Positions 19,487 through 28,907 of a DNA stretch of 64,000 nucleotides are shown here, piece by piece. The notes beneath the pieces were generated by a model. The model searched no databases. It saw only the letters and a program-made list of their open reading frames with translations, and was not told the DNA's origin. Each line of letters begins with the position of its first letter. Position 1 is the stretch's first letter. The position numbers and the translations under genes were made by a program. Source of the DNA: Ilyomonas sp963790435 (lineage in GTDB: Bacteria > Bacteroidota > Bacteroidia > Chitinophagales > Chitinophagaceae); contig CAWBOI010000001.1 in NCBI GenBank assembly GCA_963790435.1, positions 1,550,001 through 1,614,000 of the forward strand, in the 5' to 3' direction.

Positions 19487-20494
19487 TCATCTTGTTTTGG
19501 CTGTCGAACGAATCTCTTTTAACAACAAAACTAAGTGCCGGTAAGGGATTGAAAAGTCAGGATGCTTCGTCCAATCAGTTACAAAATGGATGTCTTTGTT
19601 TAACGGCGACCAACGCTGCGGTTCGCCGTCCATGCTGATGATAATGCTTGGTGTTTGTGTAGCCGAAGCGATATGCGAAACGCCGGTGCAATTGGCTATC
19701 AAACACGCAGCATGCCTGATAAGCAATGCCATTGCGCCAACACTGGTTTCGCCGGTTACATCTATCGCTTTGTGTTGCATGTTGGCAATTACGTTTTGTG
19801 TGATTTCCGCTTCGTTTTTTGTTCCGGTTATTACAACAGTAAAGCCAGTCTCGACACAATAATCAGCCAGCCTCGCAAAATATTCCGGTGGCCATTGCCG
19901 CCAGCTTCCGCGCGAGCCCGGGTGAATACAAACATAGTTTTGCAAACCCGATTTTGCTTTTAATCCTTCCCATTCCTGTTCCTCTTGTTTTGTAACGGGA
20001 AATTCCAAATGGTCTCCTTGCAAAGGCAAACCGAAATGTTGCATCAATGCAAGGTGCCTGTGAATTTCAGAACCATAGTCCGGATACGACATAAACAAAT
20101 CAGAATCTACAATGCTTTCTTCATTGCAAAAGCCAGCAACCTGCTTTGCGTTCCATTGCAATAGCATTTCATTTACAATGGTGCCGTTGCCCTGCATCTG
20201 CAAAAGCAAATCGAAGTTTTCGTTTTTTATAGTTTGAAGAAAAGATTGATAAGCCGCTTCATCAAAAGCTTGTTCGGGTAAACCAACGTAGCCCGGAAAA
20301 TGAATGAAGCGATCAAAATATGTATCGAAACGCTTTACAAATTGTTCAGCCCAGGGCAAGCTCAACAAAGTAATTCGGGCATCAGGATAAGCCGCACGCA
20401 AAGCACGAATCGCCGGAACAACATTCAGCATATCACCCAATTGCAAAGCCCTGAAAATAGCAATGGTTTTTATATTGCGTGGCGATAATTTCAT
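19487..20494 (-). CDS. GT9 (heptosyltransferase-like) glycosyltransferase
   Basis: Cytoplasmic GT-B enzyme of 335 residues resembling lipopolysaccharide heptosyltransferases. Visible marks are FRALQLGDMLNVVPAIRAL at the N-terminus, VCIHPGSRGSWRQWPPEYFA in the donor domain, and IANCTGVSHIASA near residue 265. Its start overlaps the stop of the GT2 gene by 4 bp, so the two are translationally coupled. It is the third gene of the minus arm of the glycan cluster (carbamoyltransferase, GT2, GT9). Donor and acceptor are unknown. Confidence 0.88.
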   Translation of the reverse strand: MKLSPRNIKTIAIFRALQLGDMLNVVPAIRALRAAYPDARITLLSLPWAEQFVKRFDTYFDRFIHFPGYVGLPEQAFDEAAYQSFLQTIKNENFDLLLQMQGNGTIVNEMLLQWNAKQVAGFCNEESIVDSDLFMSYPDYGSEIHRHLALMQHFGLPLQGDHLEFPVTKQEEQEWEGLKAKSGLQNYVCIHPGSRGSWRQWPPEYFARLADYCVETGFTVVITGTKNEAEITQNVIANMQHKAIDVTGETSVGAMALLIRHAACLIANCTGVSHIASATQTPSIIISMDGEPQRWSPLNKDIHFVTDWTKHPDFSIPYRHLVLLLKEIRSTAKTR

Positions 20495-21468
20495 AAAAAG
20501 AAAACTTTGAACTTATAAGCCCCATACAAGGTCCAGAACACTGATAAAAAGGGTATGCAAAAGGAAGTAACAACCATCTCACACAAGTGCGAAAATGAAG
20601 TTGAATTGTTGCGCAACCGTTTTGCAATAAAAATAATTTCTAACAGCAACCAGCCGCCTAAAAAAAGGAGAGATGACTTATAAAAATGAAATATGGACAA
20701 AACTAAACCAGCGATGAACAAAACAATCATAGCATAATAATTCCACACAGGCGCTTCCATTATTTTAGAGCGAAACCAAACTGGATGTTTTTTAAACAAC
20801 AACGCATTGAACATGCTTTTCTTTTGCTCTTTCAAACTCACGCCCCATGCGGCTTTGCGCACGGGATGCACGACAATCGCAGCCTCTATTTTTACTATCG
20901 GAATGTTTGCATTCAACAACTTAAATTGCAATTCACTGTCTTCTCTCCATGCCATTGCAAATTCTTCATCAAAGCCGTTGACGGTTTGTAATGCCACTTT
21001 GCTACAAGCGCAATTGGCAGTGATAAATTCAGCCGTTTCCAAACCCGCAGTGTTGCGTTCATAATCGGTAGGTGTTGCGGGAATGGGCACAACCGTTTTC
21101 CCGGTAAAAGCAATCCAGTTTCTTTGATTGAAAAGAAATGCATTCCAATAAACCTGCAACCAGTTTTGTAAAGGTTGTGTATCATCATCCGTAAACAGAA
21201 TCAACTCAGCGTTTGCCATTTGCCAGCCTTTATTTCGTGCGGCTGACGGACCCGTTTTTTTAGAAAGTGATGCAAAAACAAACGCAGTGTTGTTTCGTTC
21301 AGAAAAGCTCTTTACCAATGCTGTCGTTGCTTCATCTTCACCATCCGAAACAACAATCACTTCATACGTTCCTCTAAAATCTTGTTTCTGCAAAGCCTCT
21401 AAACATCTTTGTAATAAATGAACTCTTTTAAACGTAGGAATAACCACAGAAACATTTACTTTCATCAT
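20491..21468 (-). CDS. GT2 glycosyltransferase with C-terminal membrane segments
   Basis: GT-A fold family 2 transferase of 325 residues. The N-terminal domain has VSVVIPTFKR, the sugar-nucleotide site VVSDGEDE, a DDD metal motif (LFTDDDTQ) near residue 95, and WREDSELQFKL as the acceptor-side ED motif. Two or three hydrophobic segments after about residue 235 anchor it in the inner membrane. It lies 15 bp downstream of the carbamoyltransferase and overlaps the GT9 gene by 4 bp. It probably adds one sugar to a lipid-linked glycan. Confidence 0.88.
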   Translation of the reverse strand: MMKVNVSVVIPTFKRVHLLQRCLEALQKQDFRGTYEVIVVSDGEDEATTALVKSFSERNNTAFVFASLSKKTGPSAARNKGWQMANAELILFTDDDTQPLQNWLQVYWNAFLFNQRNWIAFTGKTVVPIPATPTDYERNTAGLETAEFITANCACSKVALQTVNGFDEEFAMAWREDSELQFKLLNANIPIVKIEAAIVVHPVRKAAWGVSLKEQKKSMFNALLFKKHPVWFRSKIMEAPVWNYYAMIVLFIAGLVLSIFHFYKSSLLFLGGWLLLEIIFIAKRLRNNSTSFSHLCEMVVTSFCIPFLSVFWTLYGAYKFKVFFL

Positions 21469-21483
21469 GGTGTTTCGTTTTAC

Positions 21484-23235
21484 TTACTTCACCAAAAAAG
21501 TTTCCTCATGGTAGGTTTTGCTTTTTGTTTTTGCCTCTTTTTCTTCAAGATCAAAATCATTTTGCAAAGGCTTCTTTTCTAACAAAAAAGAACCAATGAC
21601 CAACGCATCAAACGGCGATGTCCAAAAGCATTCTACCGCATCGCGCGGTGTGCAAACAATCGGTTCGCCACGCGTATTGAACGATGTATTTACGAGCACC
21701 GGAACGCCGGTTATCTTTTTAAATTCTTTCAACAAGCTGTAATACAAAGGGTGCTGTTGTTCATTGATGGTTTGAATGCGTGCTGTACCATCTACATGAC
21801 GTACGGCAGGAATTTGATCAGCCTTTTCTTCTTTTACATTGTAAACAAACAGCATGAAAGGCGAATAGTCTGCTCTTTCAAACCAATCCTTTGCATCTTC
21901 TTCCAACACAACCGGAGCCACAGGGCGAAAGTCTTCACGATCTTTGATTTCGTTCAGTTTTGCCTGCATACTTTCTTCAATTGGCGAAGCTAAAATAGAG
22001 CGTGCGCCGAGTGCACGCGGACCAAATTCCATTCTGCCCTGGTACCAGCCAATGATTTTATTTTGCGCTAAAATCTGTGCTGTTTCTTTGGCTACATTTT
22101 CCATCCTTTTATAAGGAACTTTTGTCCATTTTAAAAAGGCTTCTATCTCGCCATCCTTATACTCCGGTCCCCAATAACAATGGTTCATTACAAACATCCT
22201 TTCACCTTCTTTTCTATGTTCCGCATCCACCCACAATGCTGCACCCAAAGCCGTTCCATCATCACCCGAAGCCGGTTGAACCCATATATTTTCGAAAGGT
22301 GAATGGTCTCTGATAACAGCATTAGCAACACAGTTCAAAGCCACACCACCAGCAAGACATAAGTTGTTTTCGCCTGTTGTTTGATGCAGCCAGTTTGCTA
22401 ACTTCAGCACGGTTTCTTCCACTACTTTTTGTAATGAATGCGCAATGTTGAAATGCTTTTCTCCAAAGGCTTCATGACGCAAACGTTTGGCGCCAAAACG
22501 TTCCTCCAGTTTGTAATGATCAATGGTATAAGTACCATCATCATTTGCCTGAATCATCGAACGAAATGTATCCAAATAAACAGGCTTGCCATAAGACGCC
22601 AATGCCATCACTTTGTATTCATCTGACGAATGCAAAAAGCCAAGGTGCGTAGTTACCGCTTCGTACAACAAGCCCAATGAATGCGGTATCATTACTTCAC
22701 CAATTTTATCAAGATGTTTTCCTTTTCCATGATAATAAGAAGTGCTTACTTCTTCTCCTCTTCCATCAATCGTCATGACGGCTGATGATGAATAAGGTGA
22801 ACATAAAAATGCACTTGCCGCATGAGCCAGGTGATGATTTACATAGTGCCATTTTTGCGGCGTTGCTTTCGCGCCAACAAAGCGTTTTTGCAAATGATGC
22901 GGGTAGCCATCTACCAGCATATACGGTGCATTTTTTATGTATTGGGCAAATAAATTATCCCATTCACCGTAAACGGTTGTGCCTTTGTTTTTGTTGATTA
23001 ATTCCGGATCAAATGAATACGCAAAATGATCAACCTCATTCAAATGAATACCGGCGATTCGCAGGCAATAATCAATGGCATGATAAGGCAACTCCCATGT
23101 TGAAAACGGAAGGGGCCGTTTGCCATGTTTGATGTGCGTAAAGCGTTCTTCTTCGGCAGCCGCCAGCAGTACGCCATCTTTTATTATACACGCCGCACTG
23201 TCGTGAAATACAGCATTGATACCAATTGTGTACAT
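21484..23235 (-). CDS. NodU/CmcH-type O-carbamoyltransferase
   Basis: Enzyme of about 583 residues that transfers a carbamoyl group from carbamoyl phosphate to a hydroxyl of a sugar or small molecule. I start at the ATG at 23235 (MYTIGINAVFHDSAACI), where family proteins begin; an in-frame upstream extension has no support. The N-terminal domain has the metal-binding NHHLAHAASAF (H134, H138) and HSLGLLYEAVT. The C-terminal YrdC-like part contains GRMEFGPRALGARSILA and VNTSFNTRGEPIV. It heads the minus arm of the glycan cluster, so a glycan is the likely acceptor. NodU carbamoylates Nod factors; this one's product is unknown. Confidence 0.92.
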   Translation of the reverse strand: MYTIGINAVFHDSAACIIKDGVLLAAAEEERFTHIKHGKRPLPFSTWELPYHAIDYCLRIAGIHLNEVDHFAYSFDPELINKNKGTTVYGEWDNLFAQYIKNAPYMLVDGYPHHLQKRFVGAKATPQKWHYVNHHLAHAASAFLCSPYSSSAVMTIDGRGEEVSTSYYHGKGKHLDKIGEVMIPHSLGLLYEAVTTHLGFLHSSDEYKVMALASYGKPVYLDTFRSMIQANDDGTYTIDHYKLEERFGAKRLRHEAFGEKHFNIAHSLQKVVEETVLKLANWLHQTTGENNLCLAGGVALNCVANAVIRDHSPFENIWVQPASGDDGTALGAALWVDAEHRKEGERMFVMNHCYWGPEYKDGEIEAFLKWTKVPYKRMENVAKETAQILAQNKIIGWYQGRMEFGPRALGARSILASPIEESMQAKLNEIKDREDFRPVAPVVLEEDAKDWFERADYSPFMLFVYNVKEEKADQIPAVRHVDGTARIQTINEQQHPLYYSLLKEFKKITGVPVLVNTSFNTRGEPIVCTPRDAVECFWTSPFDALVIGSFLLEKKPLQNDFDLEEKEAKTKSKTYHEETFLVK

Positions 23236-23617
23236 GTAAATAGGTTTAAAAAAAGGTATTTTTCCTGTAAAAACAAAAGCAGATGCACTTACAAAAGGCA
23301 TCTGGCCGTGTTTTTCAGTTTGTAATTTTTTATAACGAAACCACAGTAAACAAATAGCAAACCATTGTTTTTGTTTTTGCATGAAAAAGCCATCTGCAAC
23401 TTCCTTCCAAAGTGTTTTCCGTTGGTAAACATTAAGATAAATATGATGTTCAACAAAAAGAAAATTGGCTGCTATATCTTCTATTTGATATGTTCATGTA
23501 GAAACACCTCTACATGAAAAAATTTAGCAATCGGCTAAACGGCTGAAACGCTTGCGGTTACTGCTTTGGCATTATTTTGAATAATGCTTTAGCGCAATTG
23601 CGATAGCATTGTTACCT
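23236..23617. promoter_or_regulatory. Divergent intergenic region of the glycan cluster, with two hairpins
   Basis: About 380 bp separate the carbamoyltransferase (minus) and the first plus-strand glycosyltransferase, so both promoters should lie here. It contains a perfect 9-bp inverted repeat at 23493-23501/23510-23518 (TTCATGTAG and its complement). A second, 8-bp repeat lies at 23569-23576/23580-23587 (GCATTATT and its complement), 30 bp before the plus-strand start. Either could be an operator or an mRNA structure. I could not fix a -33/-7 promoter pair with confidence. Confidence 0.45.
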
Positions 23618-24607
23618 ATGAACACAGAAAGACTGAAAATTTTTACATGGCACATCCATGGAACATATCTATACTATTTATCACAGGGAGATTTTACGAT
23701 TTACATTCCGGTAAACGAAGAAAGAAATGAAGGTTATTATGGCAGGGGAAACACGTTTCCATTTGGCGATAATGTGGTTGAAATAAAAGCAGAAGATGTA
23801 AAGAATACAATATTTGACTGTATCCTGTTTCAAACCAATAAGAACTATTTGTTCGATCAATACGAAACTCTTTCTGAACAGCAACGCAGTCTTCCCAAAG
23901 TTTATGTAGAGCATGATACACCGGCAAAATATCCTGCCGATGCCAAGCACATCATTAACACACGTGATGTGCTGATGGTGCATGTTACCAACTTCAACAG
24001 GTTGATGTGGAACAACGATGAATGCACCATTGTAAAAGTGGTGGATCATGGCGTTATCATTCCTTTGCACACATACACCGGCGAGTTAGATAAAGGAGTG
24101 GTTATCATCAATCATATTTATCAAAGAGGAAGAAAATTAGGAGCGGATATTTTTGATAAAGTGAGACAAAAAATACCGCTTGATTTAATTGGAATGGGAA
24201 CCGCAGAATACGGTGGTTTGGGCGAAGTGCTGCACCCGCAAATGCCTGGGTTCATTAGTAAATACCGCTTTTGTTTTAACCCGATTCGCTGGACGAGCTT
24301 AGGGCTTGCTGTGCTGGAAGCGATGGCAGCGGGCTTGCCCATTGTTGCCTTATCAACTACAGAATATACCACCGTTATCAAGGACAGTATAAATGGTTTT
24401 ATTCATACCGATGTTGATTATCTTATCGAAAAAATGCAGTGGCTGTTAGAGAATAAAAATGGAGCACAAAAACTTGGAAATGAAGCCCGAAAAACGGTTC
24501 AAAGCCGGTTTGGAATTGAACGATTTGCGAACGACTGGAAAGAAGTATTTCAACTTGCTCTACAAAAAAACAAACTAACCTATGAAAAAGAAAATAGCAT
24601 TTATTAG
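23618..24607 (+). CDS. GT-B glycosyltransferase (family 1/4-like)
   Basis: Cytoplasmic glycosyltransferase of about 329 residues starting MNTERLKIFTWHIHGTYLYY at the ATG at 23618; an alternative start three codons upstream exists. The C-terminal donor domain has CFNPIRWTSLGLAVLEAMAAGLPIVALSTTEY, the conserved E of GT4-type enzymes (VLEAMAAGLP). The short length matches a subgroup lacking a full N-terminal lobe. Its 3' end overlaps the next gene by 26 bp, so it is first in a four-gene operon. Confidence 0.82.
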   Translation: MNTERLKIFTWHIHGTYLYYLSQGDFTIYIPVNEERNEGYYGRGNTFPFGDNVVEIKAEDVKNTIFDCILFQTNKNYLFDQYETLSEQQRSLPKVYVEHDTPAKYPADAKHIINTRDVLMVHVTNFNRLMWNNDECTIVKVVDHGVIIPLHTYTGELDKGVVIINHIYQRGRKLGADIFDKVRQKIPLDLIGMGTAEYGGLGEVLHPQMPGFISKYRFCFNPIRWTSLGLAVLEAMAAGLPIVALSTTEYTTVIKDSINGFIHTDVDYLIEKMQWLLENKNGAQKLGNEARKTVQSRFGIERFANDWKEVFQLALQKNKLTYEKENSIY

Positions 24608-25928
24608 CGAACATGCTTCACCTCTTGCAACCCTTGGCGGTGTTGACAGCGGAGGGCAAAATGTGTATGTTGCTGAACTGCCCAAACATTTATCCGAACT
24701 GGGTTACGAGGTTGATATTTTTACACGAAAAGAAAAGCGGGGCGCAACGGTTTTTAACTGGCTTCCTAACATTCGTGTTATTCATATTAAAGCAGGTCCC
24801 GAAACCATCATACCGAAAGAAGAATTGCTTTGCCACATGGATGAATTTGCAAATAACATGGCTCAATTCATCATTAAAGAAAATGCTTGCTATGAGCTGA
24901 TTCACGCTAACTTTTTTATGTCGGCGATGGTGGCTTCACAAATGAAAAAACAATTTGCCATTCCTTATGCCGTAACGTTTCATGCATTGGGGCTGGTGCG
25001 GCAACTGCATCAGAAAGAGGCAGACAAATTTCCTGCAAGCCGCATCCCCATTGAAAAAGAAATTGTTCAGGATGCCGACCATTTGATAGCCGAATGCCCG
25101 CAGGATAAAGAGGATTTGATTCAGCATTATGGTGCTGCTGAAAGTAAGATAACCATCATTCCGTGTGGCTTTAGCAACAAGGAATTCTACCCGGTAGAAA
25201 AACAAAAAGCGAGAAGCATTTTAAACCTCCCTCAGCATGAAAAAATTCTGCTTCAATTGGGCAGAATGGTGCCGAGAAAAGGCGTTGACAATGTGATAAA
25301 AGCCATTGGAGAAATTAAAAACGGTTTGCACGACATTCATCTCATTATTGTTGGTGGTGATGCCGACACACCTGACCCAAAACTGACACCAGAAATTGCA
25401 AGACTAATGGACATTGCAAAGAAGGCAAATGTTCGTTCACGCATCACATTTGTGGGCAGAAAAACCCGCGATGTTTTGAAATACTATTATTCTGCTGCCG
25501 ACTTGTTTATCACCACTCCCTGGTACGAGCCGTTTGGCATTACACCGTTGGAAGCAATGGCTTGTGGAACGCCGGTAATTGGCGCCAACGTTGGCGGCAT
25601 TAAGTATAGTGTTGCGGATGGAAAGACAGGCTTTTTGGTTCCTCCGAATCATCCCGAAGCTTTAGCCCAAAAAATTGATCAGGCATTGAGTTGCGAAGAG
25701 GCTTTGCGCAACATGAGTGAACGCTGCATTCAACGCGTAAACAAACTGTTTACATGGAAACAAGTGGCTGTTTGTTGTGATGCTTTATATCGTAAAGTGA
25801 TGGCTGCTCATCTCGATTTCAAACCATCAATGAATAATGTTCTCTCAAAAGAGGCCAATTTCATTGTACGCAAACATATGTCTGCCAACAACGAATCGAG
25901 GTTGGCTACCTTTGCGGAAGAAAATTAG
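24582..25928 (+). CDS. GT4 glycosyltransferase
   Basis: Family 4 retaining GT-B enzyme of 448 residues, resembling sucrose-phosphate synthase or D-inositol-3-phosphate glycosyltransferase. The N-terminus LATLGGVDSGGQNVYVAELP forms the acceptor-side loop. The donor domain shows LQLGRMVPRKGVDNVIKA and YEPFGITPLEAMACGTPVIG with the ExFGxxxxE-type motif. It overlaps the preceding GT gene by 26 bp and ends 2 bp before the phosphatase gene. Sugar donor is unknown. Confidence 0.9.
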   Translation: MKKKIAFISEHASPLATLGGVDSGGQNVYVAELPKHLSELGYEVDIFTRKEKRGATVFNWLPNIRVIHIKAGPETIIPKEELLCHMDEFANNMAQFIIKENACYELIHANFFMSAMVASQMKKQFAIPYAVTFHALGLVRQLHQKEADKFPASRIPIEKEIVQDADHLIAECPQDKEDLIQHYGAAESKITIIPCGFSNKEFYPVEKQKARSILNLPQHEKILLQLGRMVPRKGVDNVIKAIGEIKNGLHDIHLIIVGGDADTPDPKLTPEIARLMDIAKKANVRSRITFVGRKTRDVLKYYYSAADLFITTPWYEPFGITPLEAMACGTPVIGANVGGIKYSVADGKTGFLVPPNHPEALAQKIDQALSCEEALRNMSERCIQRVNKLFTWKQVAVCCDALYRKVMAAHLDFKPSMNNVLSKEANFIVRKHMSANNESRLATFAEEN

Positions 25929-25930
25929 AA

Positions 25931-26488
25931 ATGAACAAAGCAATTTTTATTGACAAGGATGGCACATTAATTCCTGACATACCGTACAATGTAAATCCTG
26001 CGCTCATCACACTTTCCAACACCGCGATACCCGCTTTGAAATTGTTACAAAAACAAAACTATGTGTTGATTGTTATCTCGAACCAAAGCGGTGTGGCAAG
26101 AGGTTATTTTAAAGAAGAAGAATTACAGAATGTAAGCAATGCCATTAGAAATTTAGTAAGCAAAGATGGCATTACTATCAATGGTTTTTATTATTGTCCG
26201 CATTACAAAGAAGGCACGGTAAAAGAATACAAGGTTGATTGTGATTGCCGCAAACCAAAGCCAGGGTTGCTTTTGCGTGCGATACAAGATTTTAATGTTG
26301 ACGCAAAGCAATCGTGGATGATAGGTGATATTTTGAACGATGTAGAAGCCGGCAAAGCCGCAGGTTGCAAAACGGTGCTGCTAAAAAATGGCAACGAAAC
26401 AGAATGGCTGATGAATGAAAAACGACAACCCGATTTTACAGTAGAAAACTTACTGGAAGCAGCGCAAACCATTGTTCAACATTCATGA
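25931..26488 (+). CDS. HAD-IIIA phosphatase, GmhB-like (heptose-1,7-bisphosphate phosphatase)
   Basis: HAD-superfamily phosphatase of 185 residues. The catalytic DxDGT is D8-K-D10-G-T; ISNQSG is motif II, KPKPG motif III and IGDILNDVEAG motif IV. The Zn-binding loop typical of GmhB is complete: C89, H91, C104 and C106. GmhB dephosphorylates manno-heptose 1,7-bisphosphate in ADP- or GDP-heptose synthesis. The partner kinase, isomerase and epimerase are absent here. Its end overlaps the GT9 start by 4 bp (ATGA). Confidence 0.88.
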   Translation: MNKAIFIDKDGTLIPDIPYNVNPALITLSNTAIPALKLLQKQNYVLIVISNQSGVARGYFKEEELQNVSNAIRNLVSKDGITINGFYYCPHYKEGTVKEYKVDCDCRKPKPGLLLRAIQDFNVDAKQSWMIGDILNDVEAGKAAGCKTVLLKNGNETEWLMNEKRQPDFTVENLLEAAQTIVQHS

Positions 26489-27570
26489 TTGAAACCAAAC
26501 TTCATCGTTTTAAGAATGTGCTTTGCATTCGTGCCGATAACATGGGAGATGTGCTGATGTCAACACCTGCTTTTCGGGCATTAAAAGAAACATTTGATTG
26601 CAATATTACTTTGCTCACATCTCAAATGGGCAATCTGATAGCACCATTTATTAAAGAGATTGATGACACGATTATCGCCAATGTTCCCTGGGTAAAAACA
26701 AATCATCCCGCCGATGAAATAGAGTTTGCAAAACTCATTCAAACGCTTGCCAGTCGTGCTTTCGATGCTGCCTTTATTTTTACGGTATATAGCCAAAATC
26801 CATTGCCAGCCGCGATGGCTGCATTTCTTTCAGGTATTCCGGAAAGGATAGCTTATTGCAGAGAAAATCCATATTCATTGCTCACGCACTGGTTGCCTGA
26901 TGAAGAGCCACTTCGTTTTATTCAACACCAGGTGGAAAGAGATGTAAAGCTCGTTCATTCAGTCGGTGCAACTTCAGCATCACAGCAACTTTCTATTTCT
27001 TATAAAAAAGAGGCAAAAACAAACCTTGCAAAGAAGTTGAATGAAGCAGGCATAGATGCAACAAAGCCATTCGTCATTTTTCATCCCGGCGCAAGCGAAG
27101 ACAAAAGAAAATATCCAACCGAACTGTGGATAGAAACGGGCAAGAAATGGCTGCAAAAACAAACCTATCCAATCGTTATCACCGGCTCATCAGCCGAATC
27201 GCATTTGGCTCATCACATTGCCTCAAACATAGGCGGGCATTGCGTTTCAGCCGCAGGTTTGTTTTCAGTAGAAGAATTGATTGCGGCTATTGATACAGCA
27301 CAGCTTCTTCTTTCTGTAAACACAGGAACGGTACACATTGCAGCCGCTTTGCACAAGCCTGTGGTGGTGTTGTACGCGCTTACCAACCCGCAACACACGC
27401 CCTGGCAAACGCCTAATAAAGCGTTGTATTTTTCGGTGAAAGAAGATCTGAAAAGTAAAAATGTGATGGTGCGGTATGTAAGCGAAAATGTGATGAAACC
27501 AAACGTTCCCTATCCAACACCCTATGAAGTGATCGAAGCGATGGATTCGTTACTTAATCATCAACCTTAA
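26485..27570 (+). CDS. GT9 (heptosyltransferase-like) glycosyltransferase
   Basis: GT-B family 9 transferase of 361 residues. Motifs include LCIRADNMGDVLMSTPAFRAL at the N-terminus, FVIFHPGASEDKRKYPTELW in the donor-binding half and LLSVNTGTVHIAAALHKPVVVL, where the conserved histidine sits. It is last in the plus arm and is translationally coupled to the GmhB-like gene. A second GT9 lies in the minus arm (19487-20494). Two GT9 enzymes with GmhB in one locus point to heptose, but donor specificity is inferred. Confidence 0.88.
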   Translation: MIETKLHRFKNVLCIRADNMGDVLMSTPAFRALKETFDCNITLLTSQMGNLIAPFIKEIDDTIIANVPWVKTNHPADEIEFAKLIQTLASRAFDAAFIFTVYSQNPLPAAMAAFLSGIPERIAYCRENPYSLLTHWLPDEEPLRFIQHQVERDVKLVHSVGATSASQQLSISYKKEAKTNLAKKLNEAGIDATKPFVIFHPGASEDKRKYPTELWIETGKKWLQKQTYPIVITGSSAESHLAHHIASNIGGHCVSAAGLFSVEELIAAIDTAQLLLSVNTGTVHIAAALHKPVVVLYALTNPQHTPWQTPNKALYFSVKEDLKSKNVMVRYVSENVMKPNVPYPTPYEVIEAMDSLLNHQP

Positions 27571-27581
27571 TTAATAAAACA

Positions 27582-28517
27582 TTATTGCCAAGCAGATTGA
27601 ATCGTCTGTTTAAAAAAGTCAATTATTCTTTGCGAAGCGCTAAAGTCTCTGCAAACTTTACCAACAATAAATTTAGGCAGATACTGCGCACCGCCAGCCC
27701 AGGTATGACCGCCATTTTCAATCTTTATAAAATCAACGGTTGCACTATCACAGCTATACAAATACTCTGTTTCATTACAGCCGTCAGATGGATCATTATC
27801 AGGCAGTTCTATAATTTGCGGCGTCGCGTGACAATGGTTCAATGAAACAATCGTTTTCAACAATACTTCGGTGGGTAACAAATCTGCATCATCATTACCC
27901 ATATTTCTTTGATTGAATTTAACAAAGCCACCCTTATAATTAACCAGCGGATCGGCAGTGCCATTTATCATTAATACAGGAACTGGTTTTTGAAATGAAT
28001 AATTTGACAACATAGCTTTTGAAATGCCTCCGCAAACCACTGCTATCGCTGCAATACGAGAATTAAGCGCCACTGCGAGATAATAAGAAAACATCGCTCC
28101 GCGTGAAATGCCCGTGCAGAAAACTTTTTTATCATCTACTTTATATTGTACTATTAATGTATCGAGTAAAACCGAAATGAACCGCGTATCGTTTACACTC
28201 GTATCTGCGTTTTTTACGCGCGTTGCCATTCCGGGAATTTGCCAAGCTTTTTTGATCGCATTCGGATAAACAACAATGAAATTGTTTTCATCGGCAAGCG
28301 GTTCAAGTCCATAAAAATTCACTGCGCTTTTTGCGGTACTACCTCCGCCATGCAATGCAAAAATGAGCGGTAATTTTTGCAAACGATTGTAAGCAGGTGG
28401 CAGATGAATGGTGTACTCTCTTTGCAAACCATCAACCCAAATTGTTCTATTCATATTTTGAGCAACAGAATAGACTGACAGTGCGACGCAAAAAAATAAT
28501 AATCCAACTCTTTTCAT
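27582..28517 (-). CDS. Secreted esterase of the PHB-depolymerase/feruloyl-esterase type
   Basis: Alpha/beta hydrolase of 311 residues with a signal peptide (MKRVGLLFFCVALSVYSVAQ). The oxyanion-hole segment is FALHGGGSTAK, the nucleophile motif GISRGAM (G-x-S-x-G), and the catalytic histidine lies in GGHTWAGG. NGTADPLVNY contains the likely acid aspartate. The family (LpqC/CE1-like) includes feruloyl and acetyl-xylan esterases and polyhydroxybutyrate depolymerases. A feruloyl esterase would suit a plant-cell-wall degrader, but nearby genes do not decide this. It converges on the GT9 gene. Confidence 0.8.
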   Translation of the reverse strand: MKRVGLLFFCVALSVYSVAQNMNRTIWVDGLQREYTIHLPPAYNRLQKLPLIFALHGGGSTAKSAVNFYGLEPLADENNFIVVYPNAIKKAWQIPGMATRVKNADTSVNDTRFISVLLDTLIVQYKVDDKKVFCTGISRGAMFSYYLAVALNSRIAAIAVVCGGISKAMLSNYSFQKPVPVLMINGTADPLVNYKGGFVKFNQRNMGNDDADLLPTEVLLKTIVSLNHCHATPQIIELPDNDPSDGCNETEYLYSCDSATVDFIKIENGGHTWAGGAQYLPKFIVGKVCRDFSASQRIIDFFKQTIQSAWQ

Positions 28518-28595
28518 TTATTCATCAGTTATGAGGATGTTGATTTCAAAAATTTTGGATTTCATTTTTACAAGTGCAAAATTCATTGACCATTC

Positions 28596-28907
28596 TTAAT
28601 AAATCAATTCTTCATAAGCACTTTGCAACTCGTTATAAGAATGAGTGTCGCCAGCAGTTTTGGCAGCTTTCATTCCGCGTTCGTACCATTCTATAGCAGC
28701 TTCGGTTTGCCCGTTTCGTTCAAACAGTTTGGCAAGATGATAGTAAGAACCTACATAATCGGGCGAATCATTGAGAATATTTTGAAACAACTGTTTCGCT
28801 TCTTCATCGTTGCCTTGTTTGATCAGTTCTAATGCCAGCGCATGACGCAGAAAATTGTCTTTTAGTGATGCCTGCAACATTTGTTGAATTTGTTCAATGC
28901 GGTTCAT
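28596..28907 (-). CDS. Small TPR protein
   Basis: About 103 residues starting MNRIEQIQQMLQ at the ATG at 28907; an upstream extension would read into the repeat region and looks non-coding. The body is two to three tetratricopeptide helices, for example ALALELIKQGNDEEAKQLFQ and YYHLAKLFERNGQTEAAIEWYERGM. No signal peptide, so cytoplasmic. TPR proteins of this size mediate protein contacts; partner unknown. Confidence 0.8.
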   Translation of the reverse strand: MNRIEQIQQMLQASLKDNFLRHALALELIKQGNDEEAKQLFQNILNDSPDYVGSYYHLAKLFERNGQTEAAIEWYERGMKAAKTAGDTHSYNELQSAYEELIY

